Shown here: positions 24,401-35,000 of the stretch, in pieces
Layout of the letters: each line of letters opens with the position of its first letter
Numbering within the stretch: the stretch's first letter is position 1
From: Hormiphora californensis
Lineage: Eukaryota; Ctenophora; Tentaculata; Cydippida; Pleurobrachiidae
Assembly (NCBI GenBank): GCA_020137815.1
Contig: CM035357.1
Location: 3,972,996 to 4,036,995, forward strand
Direction: 5' to 3'
Length of the DNA stretch: 64,000 bases
The notes under the pieces: generated by a model
What the model was told of the DNA's origin: nothing
The model's input: the letters and a program-made list of their open reading frames with translations, nothing else
Database searches by the model: none
Made by a program: the position numbers and the translations under genes

Positions 24401-27400
24401 TAAACTGGTTTAAATCACGACGACGATCCCGAGGCGGAGCCGAGGGAGAGGCGGAGGGGTTTAAACCAATAACGTGCCATTGGTCAGAGTTTATGGGTTA
24501 TATACCCTGCTTTAGTTGTTTGTTTCAAGTACTACGCACTAACAAGAGAGAAAACACTAATCAAAACACACAAAGAGAACTAAGAAACAGTCAAAAACAT
24601 CTCTCAATTGAGTGTACATTGTTTGGTAACAGTTACTAAGGAGAGAGAGAAAGAAATAACAAGATATGGGGCATGCCAGACATAACACAGAGGAATTGAG
24701 ATAGTGAAACAAAAGGGGAGATAAAGAGAGAGAAATTGACGGAATGTGTTGTTTCTTTCTCTCCAATGCAGTGTGTAACTCTTGCAAACAGTGTTCCCTC
24801 TGTATTTCAGTAAGAACTGATCATTTACACACACTTTGAATGTAACATAGGAGTTAATAATAAACAGCCAGCCAGTGGGAAATAATCTGCCGCTGGACTG
24901 GCTGTATATTGAGAGCGCGCCAGTGGGACTTCTCGCCACTGGCGGGTTATTTAAGTTAGCAGGGTATATAACATAGTATAGGTTGTCAGCCGAGTTAGGT
25001 GAGCTTATAATCAATGTTAACAACACAATAAAGTATTTTGGTTCATATTTGGATGAAACTTTCATCAACTACAACGTAAAACTATTTATTGAGCATTATT
25101 GATAATGGCCGTACAGCCGAAACGTCTAAATGAGCGTCTTCGATGTCATGTCACACCCGCCAACACCATAATTGGTGTGAATATTGAAACCAAACAGATA
25201 TTTTGGTTCAAATGCTTTGGACCTGATTGAAAGTTTTTTCAAAAAGTCTCACCTCCTCTTGTTTTTCATGGTTAACCTTCATCTTAGCCATGTAGTCTGC
25301 TTCTTTCTTTTTATGTGTGGACGTCTCATTATCGAAGGTATTATTCTCACTCACCAATACCGAATCTGTATGAAATCAAATTGTAGAAAATGATATGTTT
25401 TCTTCCGGAATAAAATAGTTTAAATAAGTTATATTTGCTCAATTCAAAAAAACCATACTCTGAGCTGATAGCGTAAACTTCCCCTATCTAACCCACATAG
25501 ACGAACCTAGCGTTTTGATGTCAGCATCCAGCTTCTTGTCTTTGTCCTCAAAGTTATTACGGCTCTCAGCGACGAACTTTTGCAGCTTATCTTTCTAAAA
25601 AACTAATCATATCATATCAGTTTATTATTCTAATATAACTTATAACATACCTACCAATACATATCAATATTTTTAGAGAACAGAATAAAACTTTTCATGT
25701 TAATTAATTAATCTAATTAACTAAGATAGTTAACTAAGTTAATTCCTACCTGATCCTTATAGTTTTGTAGGCACTTTTGAGTTTCTTCATCAATTACAGA
25801 AGTAGCGGCCTTGGTTGCCTCTTCCGCTCCCACCTTAACAGCCATCTCTGTAGACATTATCATTATCATTAGTTGTCAAGTTGTCAACTATTTGTTACAA
25901 TTTAGTAACTGATATCAAGGTAAAAAAGGAAGGTCTGTCAAAAGAATTGGCCGGAAAAGTTGCTACTTAACAACCTGATAGAGGAATGTTATCTATCTCC
26001 CTCTGCCAGGTTGTTGATATTATCTTACCTAGATACTTCACTCCCTCGGCGAGCATCGCTTCAGCATCAATCATTTCAAAGTTCTTCAGAAAGTTGTGCC
26101 TACCATCCCAACACTCGTTGAACTTCCGAATCAGACTCATACACTTTTCACTCAACAGTAGAGGGTTACTGAAACGCAGTAGCCAGGTTAGTAGGATTCA
26201 TTCTAAGAACTTGTAGAGGTTGTCAAGATTCATTCTAGGAACTTGTAGTGAATAGGATTCATTCTAGGAACTCGAGTAGAAGTTGTTAGGATTCATTCTA
26301 TGAACTTGTAGAGGTTGTTAAGATTCATTCTATGGAAATGATTACGTCATAGCATTGAGACGGGAGCGCCTTAATGTTCTTTGTTTGTTTCATGTCTTCC
26401 ATCGAATCGAGATTGTGGAATTCTTAAAAGCACCGAGAATGAGAAACAGCACCGAGAATAAGCTTTATTAGTCAGGCTTCCATGACATAGCACGGGCTTT
26501 CGATAAATCAAAGTTTAATTCTTTTCAAGCCCCTGCACTTTCTTTAAACCAAGCGTCCATTACAATTTACCTGTATACAATGCATACTGTGTTGAGCATG
26601 GGAAGGAGTTCACTATAAACGTAGTTGGCATCGTGTAGACTGGCATCATTGCAATCCGTCTGTTGGATGCACTCCTTCAAACAATCTGAGAAAAATATTT
26701 GTGATCTGGTAGTCAAATATGGGCGTTTTTGAATTTTTAGGGTGCGGACTGCCTAACCCGCCCGCGGCCACTTGCCAGTATATGACGAATAATTTTAATT
26801 GCTCTAGCTCTTTTCGTATAATTGGCAGTTTTTTATACATGTAAATAGTATATATACGAATTGCGATCTCTGAGTATAACTGTGACATACATTTCAGCCA
26901 AAAGCGATGGCTGCTTTTGGTAGTTCGTCCGTCTGTTTAAAATAGTCACCGCAGCCATGTATGACATCATTTCTTCCCCGCCCCTTTTGATCTCTCTTTC
27001 AGATCTGCTATAAAAACATAGCTCCCTTCACCTCTATACTAATGTCTATTGAATTTGTTCTAAATATCTGCGTTGTCTCCTATAAACTACCAACTATCCT
27101 CAACAACCCTCAACAATGAACACCTGGTATCTATCTCTCAAATAAATTGAACCTGTAATACCTCTTGTAATAATGTTCTAGTATAGGGTCAAACAAGGCA
27201 AAGTATACCTCTAGAGTTTGCCATGGCCTGGTGTAGAGCCGCATACCGCTGATTACTCAATCTCTCATCCATTTCCTTTATCTTTCCCTCCATCTGACAG
27301 TTGGGTAGCCTGGAGTAGTAAGGATGTTCCCGGACTATGTTTACCCCAATCTCTCTGCTTGCTTTCACCATCTTTGCCACCTCCTCCAGCGAGGACGCCA

Positions 27401-27581
27401 TACCAAAGTTTAGTTTGGACACAAGGTCCGGAGACACCTGTAGTGTGTGCTGGGAACGGGTCAGAAACAAAACTGTTTTTCTTTCATAGTTCTAATTAAA
27501 TTAAATAGTAATGTTGTTCAACCAGATCAAGAATATAAAGATTCTTTGTTCAACAGTTGCCCAGAATTTAGTTACCTCCAT
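21478..27581 (-). CDS. Long coiled-coil protein, family not recognised
   Basis: Exons in transcript order: 27581-27576 (ATG GAG), 27206/7-27453, 26571-26685, 26029-26168, 25750-25847, 25507-25594, 25253-25365, 24100-24295, about 22645-22770, about 22240-22447, about 22020-22210, about 21890-21925, about 21655-21745, 21478-21520. The N-terminus (MEVSPDLVSKLNFGMASSL) is followed by about 400 residues of charged helix, for example EEKCLVDEHDKDNEKYRDTS and YLQKQLDNLKHDLEHAVQG, with scattered Cys. A Pro-rich stretch (DQIPSPASPMYPC) separates a second helix (VDRLEKDLSL) and the end RGDTIRGLDPVPTS. No signal peptide. A BAR-like or cytoskeletal role is possible but not shown. The junction near 22210-22245 would need an intron of only about 36 bases (GTAAAACTCG to ATTATAG), so it is uncertain. 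A TIR element sits in the intron at 24300-24973. Confidence 0.7.
22776..24099. other. Large intron, nothing distinctive
   Basis: This is the 1.3-kb intron of the coiled-coil gene between its ninth and eighth exons. It is AT-rich with short ORFs only. Around 23842-23880 there is a fragment GATCACGCCCCTCTAGTATA resembling the dispersed CACGTCACGCCCCTCT repeat seen elsewhere in the window. Confidence 0.45.
24300..24973 (-). mobile_element. Two-part TIR element, copy 2 (inverse)
   Basis: Reverse-complement copy of 1273-1952, with the same internal hairpins (TTTATCCGCCAGTGGCGGATAAA), the same CGACGACGATCCCGAGGCGG segment, and ends TATATACCCTGC / AGCAGGGTATATA. Two copies with both parts in the same order show A and B move together. 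The copy is inserted immediately beside the acceptor of exon 24100-24295 of the coiled-coil gene. Confidence 0.75.
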
Positions 27582-28961
<1,380 letters not shown>

Positions 28962-30175
28962 GGTTTGGCTTGGGAACGTCACTCCCCTCTTTGTTCAATG
29001 TTCACGCCCAATTTTTTACTTGGCCGACTACGAATCTATGTAATGGCTTCTAAATCTATCTTCCTTCCCGTTACGATCTCTACGGTGGCAGATTCCGGCC
29101 AAGAGTTTTTTCAATCAAGTGAAATATTTTTGTTTGAAGTTTTATAAAAATTTTATTTCAAAATAAAAATAAACATATCGTTAAAATTATTGGCCGGAAT
29201 CTGCCACGCGAGTGGCAGATCTCGGCCAAGATTCTAAAAAAACCTTGGCCAGAATCTGCCACACACGTGGCAGATTCCGGCCAACAAATTGAAACTTACT
29301 TATATAAAGGCGAAAACCGCTGTACCCGACTAATTTTGATACGCTGAATCACGTAAGCAACTTTTCCAATCCCTCAGAGGTCGGGAAAGTGTCCTAATTG
29401 ACCATAATAGGGTCTAATTGACCCAACTTACAACTTTTCACCTGGAAACGATAGACGCTTATGTGAACGCACTTTTCCGACTAATTTTGATACGCTGAAT
29501 CACGTAAGCAACTTTTACAAACCCTCCGAGGTCGGGAATTTGCCCTAATTGAGTATAATTGGGTCTAATTGGCCTTAATTGCTCAATTAGGGCACTTTCC
29601 CGACCTCGGGGGGTTTGCAAAAGTTGCTTACGTGATTCAGCGTATCAAAATTAGTCGGAAAAATGCCTTCACATAAGCGTCTATCGTTTCCAGGTGAAAA
29701 GTTGTAAGTTGGGTCAATTAGACCCTATTATGGTCAATTAGGACACTTTCCCGACCTCTGAGGGATTGGAAAAGTTGCTTACGTGATTCAGCGTATCAAA
29801 ATTAGTCGGGTACAGCGGTTTTCGCCTTTATATAAGTAAGTTTCAATTTGTTGGCCGGAATCTGCCACGTGTGTGGCAGATTCTGGCCAAGGTTTTTTTA
29901 GAATCTTGGCCGAGATCTGCCACTCGCGTGGCAGATTCCGGCCAATAATTTTAACGACATGTTTATTTTTATTTTGAAATAAAATTTTTATAAAACTTCA
30001 AACAAAAATATTTCACTTGATTGAAAAAACTCTTGGCCGGAATCTGCCACCGTAGATCTCTCAATAGTCAATAACACTGCAGCTCTCACCGTTTCTAATT
30101 CATATCTTACAAATTTTGTTTCCCTGTCCACAGTAATTCTTATCTTAACATTGACGCACACATCGTGTATCAGGC
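28962..30175 (+). repeat. Dispersed repeat split by a foldback insertion
   Basis: 28962-29081 plus about 30055-30175 together resemble 31455-31660: both have a GTCACGCCCCTCT-like start, GCCGACTACGAATCT, GTAATGGCTTCTAA, ATCTTCCTTCCCGTTACGATC, then TTTCTAATTC and TATC..ATTGACGCA. Shorter pieces of the start (CACGTCACGCCCC) are in introns at 14811 and 21016. This is a SINE- or MITE-like family of uncertain class; the copy here was interrupted by the 29082-30054 hairpin. Confidence 0.6.
29082..30054. mobile_element. ~970-bp near-perfect foldback element
   Basis: Two arms of about 485 bp are nearly identical reverse complements meeting near 29570 with almost no loop. The ends are TACGGTGGCAGATTCCGGCC and GGCCGGAATCTGCCACCGTA. 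The motif GGCCGGAATCTGCCAC recurs within each arm as sub-terminal inverted copies. GATCTC(T) flanks both sides (29075-29081 and 30055-30061), a 6-7-bp target duplication. There is no coding capacity. The arms' close identity implies recent insertion or arm conversion. Confidence 0.85.
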
Positions 30176-30341
30176 ATGCCTTACTACTACAATGTCAGGC
30201 CCATATCGGTAGAAAATGTAAAAACCTTTCCATCGTTACCAAATATAACTATACGTTGCATTATTTTTATTGTTAGTAAAGCGAGTGATGGAAATGACCA
30301 ATCATCCCCAATTATTGGTTATTATTTTATAGGTATCATAT

Positions 30342-30929
30342 ATGAAGGTGTTAGCGCTATCTTTGTGGAGCAAAGAAAATGAAAAGGCAGTTAACTTATT
30401 AACAATTCAAGATGTTTCTCAGTTCAGCTTCTTTCAACGGGCTACAGTTGCTGAGTTTCTAACCTTCACATCTCAATTCATCGCGGACAGGACTGCACCG
30501 GGTGAACGAATAAGTGTTAAAGAAAAAGAGTATGTATGTCACTCTCTTTCTATGACAGACAAACTCGGTGGAGTAATGATATGCGACGAGGAGTATCCTC
30601 AGCGGGTTGCATTCACTTTCATGCTCAAGATAATGGAGGATTTTCTCGCGAAGCATCCTATGGGTACATGGTCATCTGCCCCATTTACAGATGCTGATAT
30701 CAGGAAACAGTTTGATGCCGCACAAGACCCGAAAGAAATAGATCTCCTTATGAAAATACAGACTGATCTGGATGAGACCAAGGTTATTGTGTATGATACG
30801 ATGGAGAAGCTACTCCAACGAGGAGAAAAACTGGCAGACATTGTTTCCCGATCTGAACAACTCAGTGCGGCATCGAAACAATTTTACAAGACTACTAAAC
30901 CAACTAACTCTTGTTGTGTGATTCTCTGA
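30342..30929 (+). CDS. YKT6: YKT6-type R-SNARE, intronless coding region
   Basis: The 195-residue protein matches the size of animal YKT6. Residues 1 to about 130 form the longin domain (FSFFQRATVAEFLTFTSQFI is very close to the family). The SNARE motif (LDETKVIVYDTMEKLLQRGE) follows, with the zero-layer Arg. The C-terminus is NSCCVIL: a palmitoylation-type Cys followed by a prenylation box (CVIL), where vertebrates have CCAIM. It should act in ER-Golgi, endosomal and vacuolar/autophagosomal membrane fusion and cycle between cytosol and membrane by lipidation. No intron interrupts the coding region, unlike its neighbours; a TATTTTATAG just before the start could be an acceptor of a 5' UTR intron. 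An old retrocopy is possible but the frame is intact. Confidence 0.93.
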   Translation: MKVLALSLWSKENEKAVNLLTIQDVSQFSFFQRATVAEFLTFTSQFIADRTAPGERISVKEKEYVCHSLSMTDKLGGVMICDEEYPQRVAFTFMLKIMEDFLAKHPMGTWSSAPFTDADIRKQFDAAQDPKEIDLLMKIQTDLDETKVIVYDTMEKLLQRGEKLADIVSRSEQLSAASKQFYKTTKPTNSCCVIL

Positions 30930-31117
30930 AATGGTTTTGTTTTTTTTAATGTGTATTGTGTGGGAATCTGGTGAGCTGTCGCTGGGCGATTTATAAACAT
31001 TGTTGAGGTTAATTCTTGTGTTCATATTCCTCACTAATTATTGTTTCAGGATCCTGGATCTATTCTCTACAACCTAATCAAAACTCTATTCCTCTCTAGC
31101 ATGACCAGTTGCTGTAG

Positions 31118-31226
31118 CAGGAATCGACCGACACAAGTGAACAACCAATCAGTACTCGTTATTTAGGTCACGTGACTGGTTATCAGCCAATCAGGGACCA
31201 GTATTTCCTGATTCGGTCGGTTCCTG
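31118..31226. mobile_element. hAT-like MITE, copy 1
   Basis: A ~109-bp element with ends CAGGAATCGACCGAC / GTCGGTTCCTG, flanked by an 8-bp direct repeat TGCTGTAG (31110-31117 and 31227-31234). Eight-base duplications and CAG-starting TIRs fit the hAT superfamily. The inside carries CAATCAGxACTCGTTATTTA and GGTCACGTGAC. Other copies are at 51195, 60288 and about 60927. Confidence 0.85.
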
Positions 31227-31234
31227 TGCTGTAG

Positions 31235-32165
31235 GGCCAGTTGCTGTGTACTTAGATACGAGGACTATACTGCATTTATACTCGGTAGTGGTGTATAACG
31301 AGTCAGCTATAATGTATTTTACATAATTAAGTGTCAAAATTTAGGTATTTCTCGTTAGTTTGGTATTATCCAGTCATGGTGCAATTTAAGTTAATAGGCT
31401 TTCATCAACGAGAGAGAGTCTATCATAATGGTAATAATGGTATACCTATATTACCATGGTCCCTGGGTTTGGCACGTCACGCCCCTCTGTGTTTACGTGC
31501 GATGTTTTCCTTGGACAAGGAATTGACCGACTACGAATCTGTGTAATGGCTTCTAATCTGTGTAATGGCTTCTAACTCCATCTTCCTTCCCGTCACGATC
31601 TGTCACTGCTCCTCTTTCTAATTCTTATCGTATCAATGACGCAATGTTGACAACGAACTGTAACGTAAGGAAGACCTAGGAAATGTCAAACTTAGTAACC
31701 CATATAAAAATAATATGTTAGGATATATATTCCGATATACAAAAGCTAAAAGTCAAAAGTAAGGACTTTCGGCGAGTGTTTGTTAGGCTCTCGAGATACT
31801 TTATGAAAACATTTTGCCTCACACTTTTCCTCGCAGAATTTATATTCCCCTTTTGTATTTTTTTCTCTGTGTTAGATGCCGTCAATCACCGCAGATGCTA
31901 TTTCCTATTTTCTTGAGATACTTTTAGATTTCTGTGCCTTTTTTCATCATATTATCTCGAAATTAGATTTCCGTGTTAAGTGCCCTTTGATGTACCAATT
32001 TAATTAATCTTGAAATCATTAGGAAAACAGATGGTAATAAGATTTCCTAACTAACTTTGTCAGGCCAATGCTCTGACCACGGTTCTTATGCTTATTTGAA
32101 AGAAATGAGAATTGGGTCAGGCCAATGCTCTGACAAAACTAACTGTAACTCCTCATAATATAGAC
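31235..32165. other. Intergenic; dispersed repeat copy and small inverted repeat
   Basis: 31455-31660 is a second copy of the CACGTCACGCCCCTCT family, with an internal duplication of AATCTGTGTAATGGCTTCT. 32060-32138 is a small element with GTCAGGCCAATGCTCTGAC at both ends. It ends just before the start of the first small-peptide gene and may provide part of its promoter region. No gene in this stretch. Confidence 0.55.
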
Positions 32166-32765
32166 ATGAAGGTATTCCTTGTTATGTTATCAGCTCTCCT
32201 CGTGGTGGGTGTCTCCACCTCACCAGCTATCATACTACAAGTAAGAGATCTGGAAGAGAGGGTGGCTAAACTAGAGGCCTTGTTGTCCCAACCTGCAGCT
32301 CAATCGGCCCCGCTGTATTCACCTCTCTGTAAGTGTCCACACTGCTAAACAAGTTCAGTACCAATCATTGTACACATCATAATTCGATATAGTATATTAA
32401 AAATATAAAAATGCGATAATATTTTGCAAATCAATGCTGCAGCTAACACACCTTGTCCTCCAGATGCAGCAACGGTCACCCTGCAGATGAGATCGATGCC
32501 TCTACTATTGCCTGCTCTGACAAGGGATACTTTCTGGTTGCGGTACGTTAAAAAAGAAAATCCATTCCTGAGACCTTTCTTGATCTTCATTGCAATGTTG
32601 AATGATCTTAAAATCCAAGTACAAGTACTTTATCAAGCTGTGCATTTTTGCCTGATACAGACCCAGCTAATAATCACACGGTAGTTTACAAAGTTTTTTT
32701 GGCAGGTAAATCAAGGTGAAGGAGGAATTCTACGGGGGTATTGTTGCCCTAAAAAGGGGAAATAA
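32166..32765 (+). CDS. Small secreted four-cysteine peptide, copy 1
   Basis: Exons about 32166-32328 (or ending 32315), 32464-32542 and 32706-32765. A signal peptide (MKVFLVMLSALLVVGVSTS) is followed by a short heptad segment (LEERVAKLEALL), a linker, then CSNGHPADEIDASTIACSDK, GYFLVAV and RGYCCPKKGK-stop. The best donor for exon 1 (GTAAGT at 32329) does not keep the frame of CSNGH; a weaker donor GTATTC at 32316 does. So splicing or one base is uncertain. The next gene is a clear paralogue. Four Cys could form two disulfides. Function unknown; it could be a host-defence, signalling or matrix peptide, with no evidence for any of these. Confidence 0.7.
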
Positions 32766-33210
32766 ACTTCAACATGATCTATAATCATACATTTGTCTTG
32801 AAGGTCCAGCCAAGATAAAATTACTTGTGCGAAACTTAACAACATATTGAGTGCTAATTTTTGTTCTTTTTTTTTCTTGTACTGTTCATACTTTTTATGT
32901 TAAAAAGGCCACACGAGACATTTTGAAGGGAGTTTTTTATTCTTATCTTATTTAAATTCTTATTTGATATTATTTTTTTGCTTGCTTAATACGCGTACGT
33001 TATTTCATCTTATACTGTGAGAAAAGAAGCTTTTTCCGACTGATTACCATCTCTTAACAATTGAATTTATAAGTTGGCCAATCGGCTATTTAAATATTAC
33101 TCAACTTCATAAGAATCTCGTTAGAATTTTCAATATCATATATAATAGACTGAGAGATATGTTCAATTTCCCAACTAACTCCAACTCCATATTATATAGC
33201 TACTAGAGAT

Positions 33211-33903
33211 ATGAGCACGTTCCTTGTTATGTTATCTGTTCTCGTGGCGGCTGTCTCCACGTCTCCACTCCGCCTCTCTGCCGCTAACGATCTATCATCG
33301 AGAGTTACCCAACTGGAATTAAAAGTGACCGAACTTGAGTCAAGGATGGATCAATCTGGACCGAGAGCTGCAGCTCTGTCTTCAAGTGGAGGGCTATCGA
33401 TACCTCGTCCATCTCGCCTGGCATCTCATGCACCGTAAGTTTTTATTTCAGGCCCGCTTCTTATATGAACTCAGCTAAATTAAATTGTTTTTTTCAAACC
33501 CGTTTTAATTTTCAATGTTTCCCCGTATGGGCGTGGTGAAATGGTTCGAGCAAAGCAAGAATACAAATCATATATATTTTTAGTAAATCGAAGGCACTTT
33601 ACCTAAATAACACATCCTCTGCAACTAGGTGTTCGAACGGTCACTACGCACAGGAAATTGAATCATCTACAATAGTTGTGTGTCAGGAGAAGGGATTCTT
33701 TTTAGTTGCGGTACGTTAAAGAAATTATTTTTCATTGCAAATTACTTTTTTGTTGACATATGTTATCTATAATCATTTTAATATAATTTCACCATAAGCC
33801 ACATTCCCCATGAGTCAGCTCCCTAATAAACATCTCTCTACAGGTTGAGCAGGTAGATGAGACGAGTATGCGGGGGTACTGTTGCCCTAAAAAGGGGAGA
33901 TAA
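33211..33903 (+). CDS. Small secreted four-cysteine peptide, copy 2
   Basis: Exons 33211-33434, 33629-33710 and 33844-33903 join in frame with good GT-AG sites. The precursor has a signal peptide (MSTFLVMLSVLVAAVSTSP), a heptad segment (LSSRVTQLELKVTELESRM), a Ser/Pro linker, then CSNGHYAQEIESSTIVVCQE, KGFFLVAV and RGYCCPKKGR-stop. The mature region and intron positions match copy 1, and the 3' UTR is also similar (ATAAACTTCAAC then CCA(G/T)C(A/C)AAGATAAAA), so this is a tandem gene duplication. The Lys-Lys-Gly-Arg end after the last Cys pair is conserved as KKG(K/R). Family not recognised. Confidence 0.85.
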
Positions 33904-35000
33904 ACTTCAACCTGAGGTCTTGGAGGTCCCATCAAGATAAAAATGTATTGTGGCCATCCAAGATGAAACTTGTTGTGAACTTCAATCCTAAGGGCCCGGA
34001 GTCAGTGACTCAACAAGATGTGTGTTCTGTTTTCTTCGATTGTAGGAGCTGTTATACCGCAGCCCGCAGGACGGACTTGTTTGTTTTATCATATTACAAA
34101 TTGAAACAACTTATTATGGAAATGAGTTGTTTCAATTTGTTGTTGCTCTCGGTTCATAATTGGATCGATTGAGCTCTATCGCGTGCCTAATCGACACTCA
34201 ATGATTGTTTTGTTATGTTATTAGGGTTAGTTTTAGGTTTATCCGACTCAGTTGGTGATGCCATCCCCTCTTCACGCAGCTGGTAGTGGAGGGGTGATTA
34301 CGTCACCAACCAACTCAGCCTGAGATACGAACTATTTCCAAACGTAGCAGTATTCTTTTATTTGCGTATATTTAATGTATTTAACTTTAAGTATGCTCGT
34401 TTTTGCAATGTTTTTATACTGTTTATTCATACAATCTGTTTGACTTATTCTTTATTTACAAAATTAAGTTGTTTTATGTCTATCATCAAAAATTTTCATC
34501 AAGAATTGGAGATGATGAACAAATTGGTGTGCTTGAAATTGGTGTGCTTGAAGCACTGCTTCTACTATACTCTTTGTAAACTAGAAAAGAAGAGAAAGGA
34601 AACAACAATCGCTTTGGTGGTGAAGTAAAACAAAACAATTTTTGTACACAAGCAAAAGTTTCATTTCACCGATTCCCGAAGAAATTATTACACACAGCAC
34701 AAACAAAATAATAACAAGTTAAGCAACAGTCCCCTGGCACCATAATATATAGTTAACAAAACACAACTTTTATAATTTAGTCAAACCTCGATTCCCCCAA
34801 CGTCTTATGTGAGTCCGGTTTATCGAGGTTTGACTGACATGCATATTTTACACATTTTTACAGATATCAGTATCACACAGACCCAAAAATAATGTCACCG
34901 GATGAAAAAACTATTTGATTTTTTTTCATTTTACGTCAAAAAACATCAGCGTTCATGCATACCATTGCATTCAAACATTGAGCGAGTTTCGTTCAATAAG
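33904..35000. other. Intergenic; small foldback elements
   Basis: Two small inverted repeats: about 34236-34322 (CCGACTCAGTTGGTGATGCC opposed to CACCAACCAACTCAGC) and about 34778-34836 (TAGTCAAACCTCGATTCCCC opposed to TCGAGGTTTGACTGA), the latter with pogo-like ends. No gene is supported. The minus-strand MFS gene ends at 35001. Confidence 0.55.
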
